From positions 1-10,299 of the forward strand of contig JACCSI010000186.1 of the NCBI GenBank assembly GCA_013813075.1: a stretch of 10,299 nt of DNA. Direction: 5' to 3'. The position numbers and the translations under genes were made by a program. A model generated the notes under the pieces. The model did not search any database, was not told the DNA's origin, and saw nothing but the letters and a program-made list of their open reading frames with translations. Shown here piece by piece: positions 9,119 through 10,299 of this stretch; position 1 is the first letter of the stretch, and the number at the start of each line of letters is the position of its first letter. The stretch is from Acidobacteriota bacterium (GTDB lineage Bacteria > Acidobacteriota > Vicinamibacteria > Vicinamibacterales > UBA2999).

Positions 9119-10231
9119 TCAGACGCGCATCGGCATGATGACGTAGGTGTAGTCGTATCCCTCGACACCCACCGGCTTCATCACCGCCTGGCTGACGTCG
9201 TCCTTCAACTCGAGCGCCACAACATCACATTCGACGACGCTGAGAAAATCCTGAACGTACTGCGCGTTGAAACAAATCGTGAGCGGCGGGCCGTTGAAAT
9301 CCACCGTGAGCGGCTCGCGGGCTTCGCCGAACTCCGGGCTGCTCGACGTCACTTCCACTTTGCCCTTGTCGATCACGAACTTGACCGCGCGTGATCGCTC
9401 GTTCGACAAAATCGCGACACGGCGCACCGCGCTTGTGAGCCGGTCGCGTTCAAATTCGATGCGCTTGTCGTTCGCCTTCGGGATGACCTTTTCGTAGGCT
9501 GGAAATTGTCCGTCGATCATCCGCGAGATGAGGAGGCGCGGGCCAATCTCGAAAAAGAGATGGTTTTCGCCGCGCTCGTAATGCACGTCGATGTCTTCCG
9601 TCATCAGGCGGGAGAGTTCCGACAGCGTCTTGCGCGGCAGAATGGCTTTGACGTCCTCGGCGCCTTTGACCGCGGGGTCGCGTACCGCATTGACCAGCGC
9701 CAGGCGATGACCATCGGTCGCCACCAGGGTCATGGAGTCGGCGCGCAGCACGAACAAGGCCCCGTTCAGGTAGTAGCGCGTGTCTTCACCGGTAATCGCA
9801 AATTGCGTTTTTGCCACCATCTCCCGCAGCACGGTGCCCTTGATGGTGGACTTGGCCGCACCACCGGATTCGGGCAGGCTGGGGAAGTCTTCACGTGGCA
9901 GGGTCGGCATTCGCGACTCGAACCGCTCTGCTGAGACCTTGACGGCGGTACCGCCCTTTTCCGACTCGAGCTTGACATCGCCGTCGGGCAGCGCCCGCAC
10001 GACCTCGTAAAGCTTCTTCGCGGGCAACGTGACCGAACCGGGATTGTCGACGGCCGCCTCGCAGCGGCTGCGCAGGGCGACCTCGAGATCGGTCGCGAGC
10101 AACGTCAGTTCGTTGCCGCTGGCTTCAATCAACACGTTCGCCAGGATGGGAATCGTGTTCTTGCGCTCGACGATCTGCTGGAAGAATTGCAGTTCCCGCA
10201 CAAGATCGGCTTTCCTGGCGACCAGTTCCAT
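9119..10231 (-). CDS. dnaN: DNA polymerase III subunit beta (sliding clamp)
   Basis: A ring-forming clamp that holds polymerase III on DNA and is the docking platform for other replication and repair proteins. It has 370 residues (366 in E. coli), built as three similar domains of about 120 residues (roughly 1-125, 126-250, 251-370). The protein-binding pocket is recognisable: Arg152 and Leu155 in DTRYYLNG, then Thr172, Gly174, His175, Arg176 and Leu177 in ATDGHRL, all at the same numbers as in E. coli, and the C-terminal MPMR followed by Val370 instead of Leu. The start gives the usual N-terminus MELVARKADLVREL. It is first of the leftward cluster dnaN-gyrB-gyrA-lipoprotein within the window. 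A hairpin lies in its leader and the nearest Shine-Dalgarno-like sequence is spaced rather far from the ATG. Identity is very secure. Confidence 0.98.
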   Translation of the reverse strand: MELVARKADLVRELQFFQQIVERKNTIPILANVLIEASGNELTLLATDLEVALRSRCEAAVDNPGSVTLPAKKLYEVVRALPDGDVKLESEKGGTAVKVSAERFESRMPTLPREDFPSLPESGGAAKSTIKGTVLREMVAKTQFAITGEDTRYYLNGALFVLRADSMTLVATDGHRLALVNAVRDPAVKGAEDVKAILPRKTLSELSRLMTEDIDVHYERGENHLFFEIGPRLLISRMIDGQFPAYEKVIPKANDKRIEFERDRLTSAVRRVAILSNERSRAVKFVIDKGKVEVTSSSPEFGEAREPLTVDFNGPPLTICFNAQYVQDFLSVVECDVVALELKDDVSQAVMKPVGVEGYDYTYVIMPMRV

Positions 10232-10241
10232 GGTTCGGTTG

Positions 10242-10246
10242 TCCTC
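10242..10246 (-). promoter_or_regulatory. Possible ribosome-binding site of dnaN
   Basis: The minus strand reads GAGGA, 10 bases before the ATG. That spacing is at the long end of what is usual, so this is a weak candidate, but it is the only purine-rich match between the leader hairpin and the start. Confidence 0.4.
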
Positions 10247-10252
10247 GAAACG

Positions 10253-10273
10253 GACGGGCCTGCGCGGCCCGTC
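10253..10273. repeat. Strong GC-rich hairpin in the dnaN leader
   Basis: GACGGGCC-TGCGC-GGCCCGTC is a perfect 8-bp stem with a 5-base loop, ending 21 bp before the dnaN start. It is the strongest hairpin I found in the window. On the plus strand it is followed by TTTAG and on the minus strand by CGTTTCG, so the T-run is short either way. It may be a terminator or attenuator between dnaN and an upstream gene, or a leader structure controlling dnaN expression. Confidence 0.55.
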
Positions 10274-10299
10274 TTTAGAGTCATTAAGGGGTAAAAGGC

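Overview
The window is a stretch of ordinary core genome from a GC-rich bacterium. It carries six protein genes: a glmS 3' end, pcrA, an unidentified lipoprotein gene, gyrA, gyrB and dnaN. There is no sign of mobile elements, CRISPR, tRNA or rRNA. Base composition, the E. coli-type GyrB carrying a large TOPRIM insertion, and an acidic-tailed GyrA of 839 residues suggest an environmental lineage such as Acidobacteriota (possibly Vicinamibacteria-like) or a deltaproteobacterial relative. That placement is inference from general appearance, not from a search.

Layout. Bases 1-3030 read rightward: the last 210 codons of glmS (amino-sugar synthesis), an 86-bp spacer filled with 7-bp tandem repeats, then pcrA (UvrD-family helicase). 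Bases 3040-10231 read leftward, in transcription order: dnaN (sliding clamp), a 137-bp spacer with three inverted repeats, gyrB, a 63-bp spacer, gyrA, a 50-bp spacer and a lipoprotein gene. The two blocks converge, with the two stop codons inside one perfect 15-bp inverted repeat. The dnaN-gyrB-gyrA cluster is typical of the neighbourhood of a chromosomal origin. dnaA may lie just beyond the right edge, but it is not in the window. recF, often found between dnaN and gyrB, is absent from that position.

How the genes work together. DnaN tethers DNA polymerase III, GyrB/GyrA remove positive supercoils ahead of forks, and PcrA unwinds DNA and clears proteins during repair and at replication-transcription conflicts. 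GlmS and the lipoprotein belong to the cell envelope rather than to DNA metabolism.

No previously undescribed defence or metabolic system is visible. The points worth a second look are the paired heptad repeat arrays before pcrA, the hairpin-rich dnaN-gyrB spacer and dnaN leader, quinolone-region residues of GyrA and GyrB that depart from E. coli, a 55-residue additional insert in GyrB, an Arg/Gly-rich linker in PcrA, and the unidentified lipoprotein.
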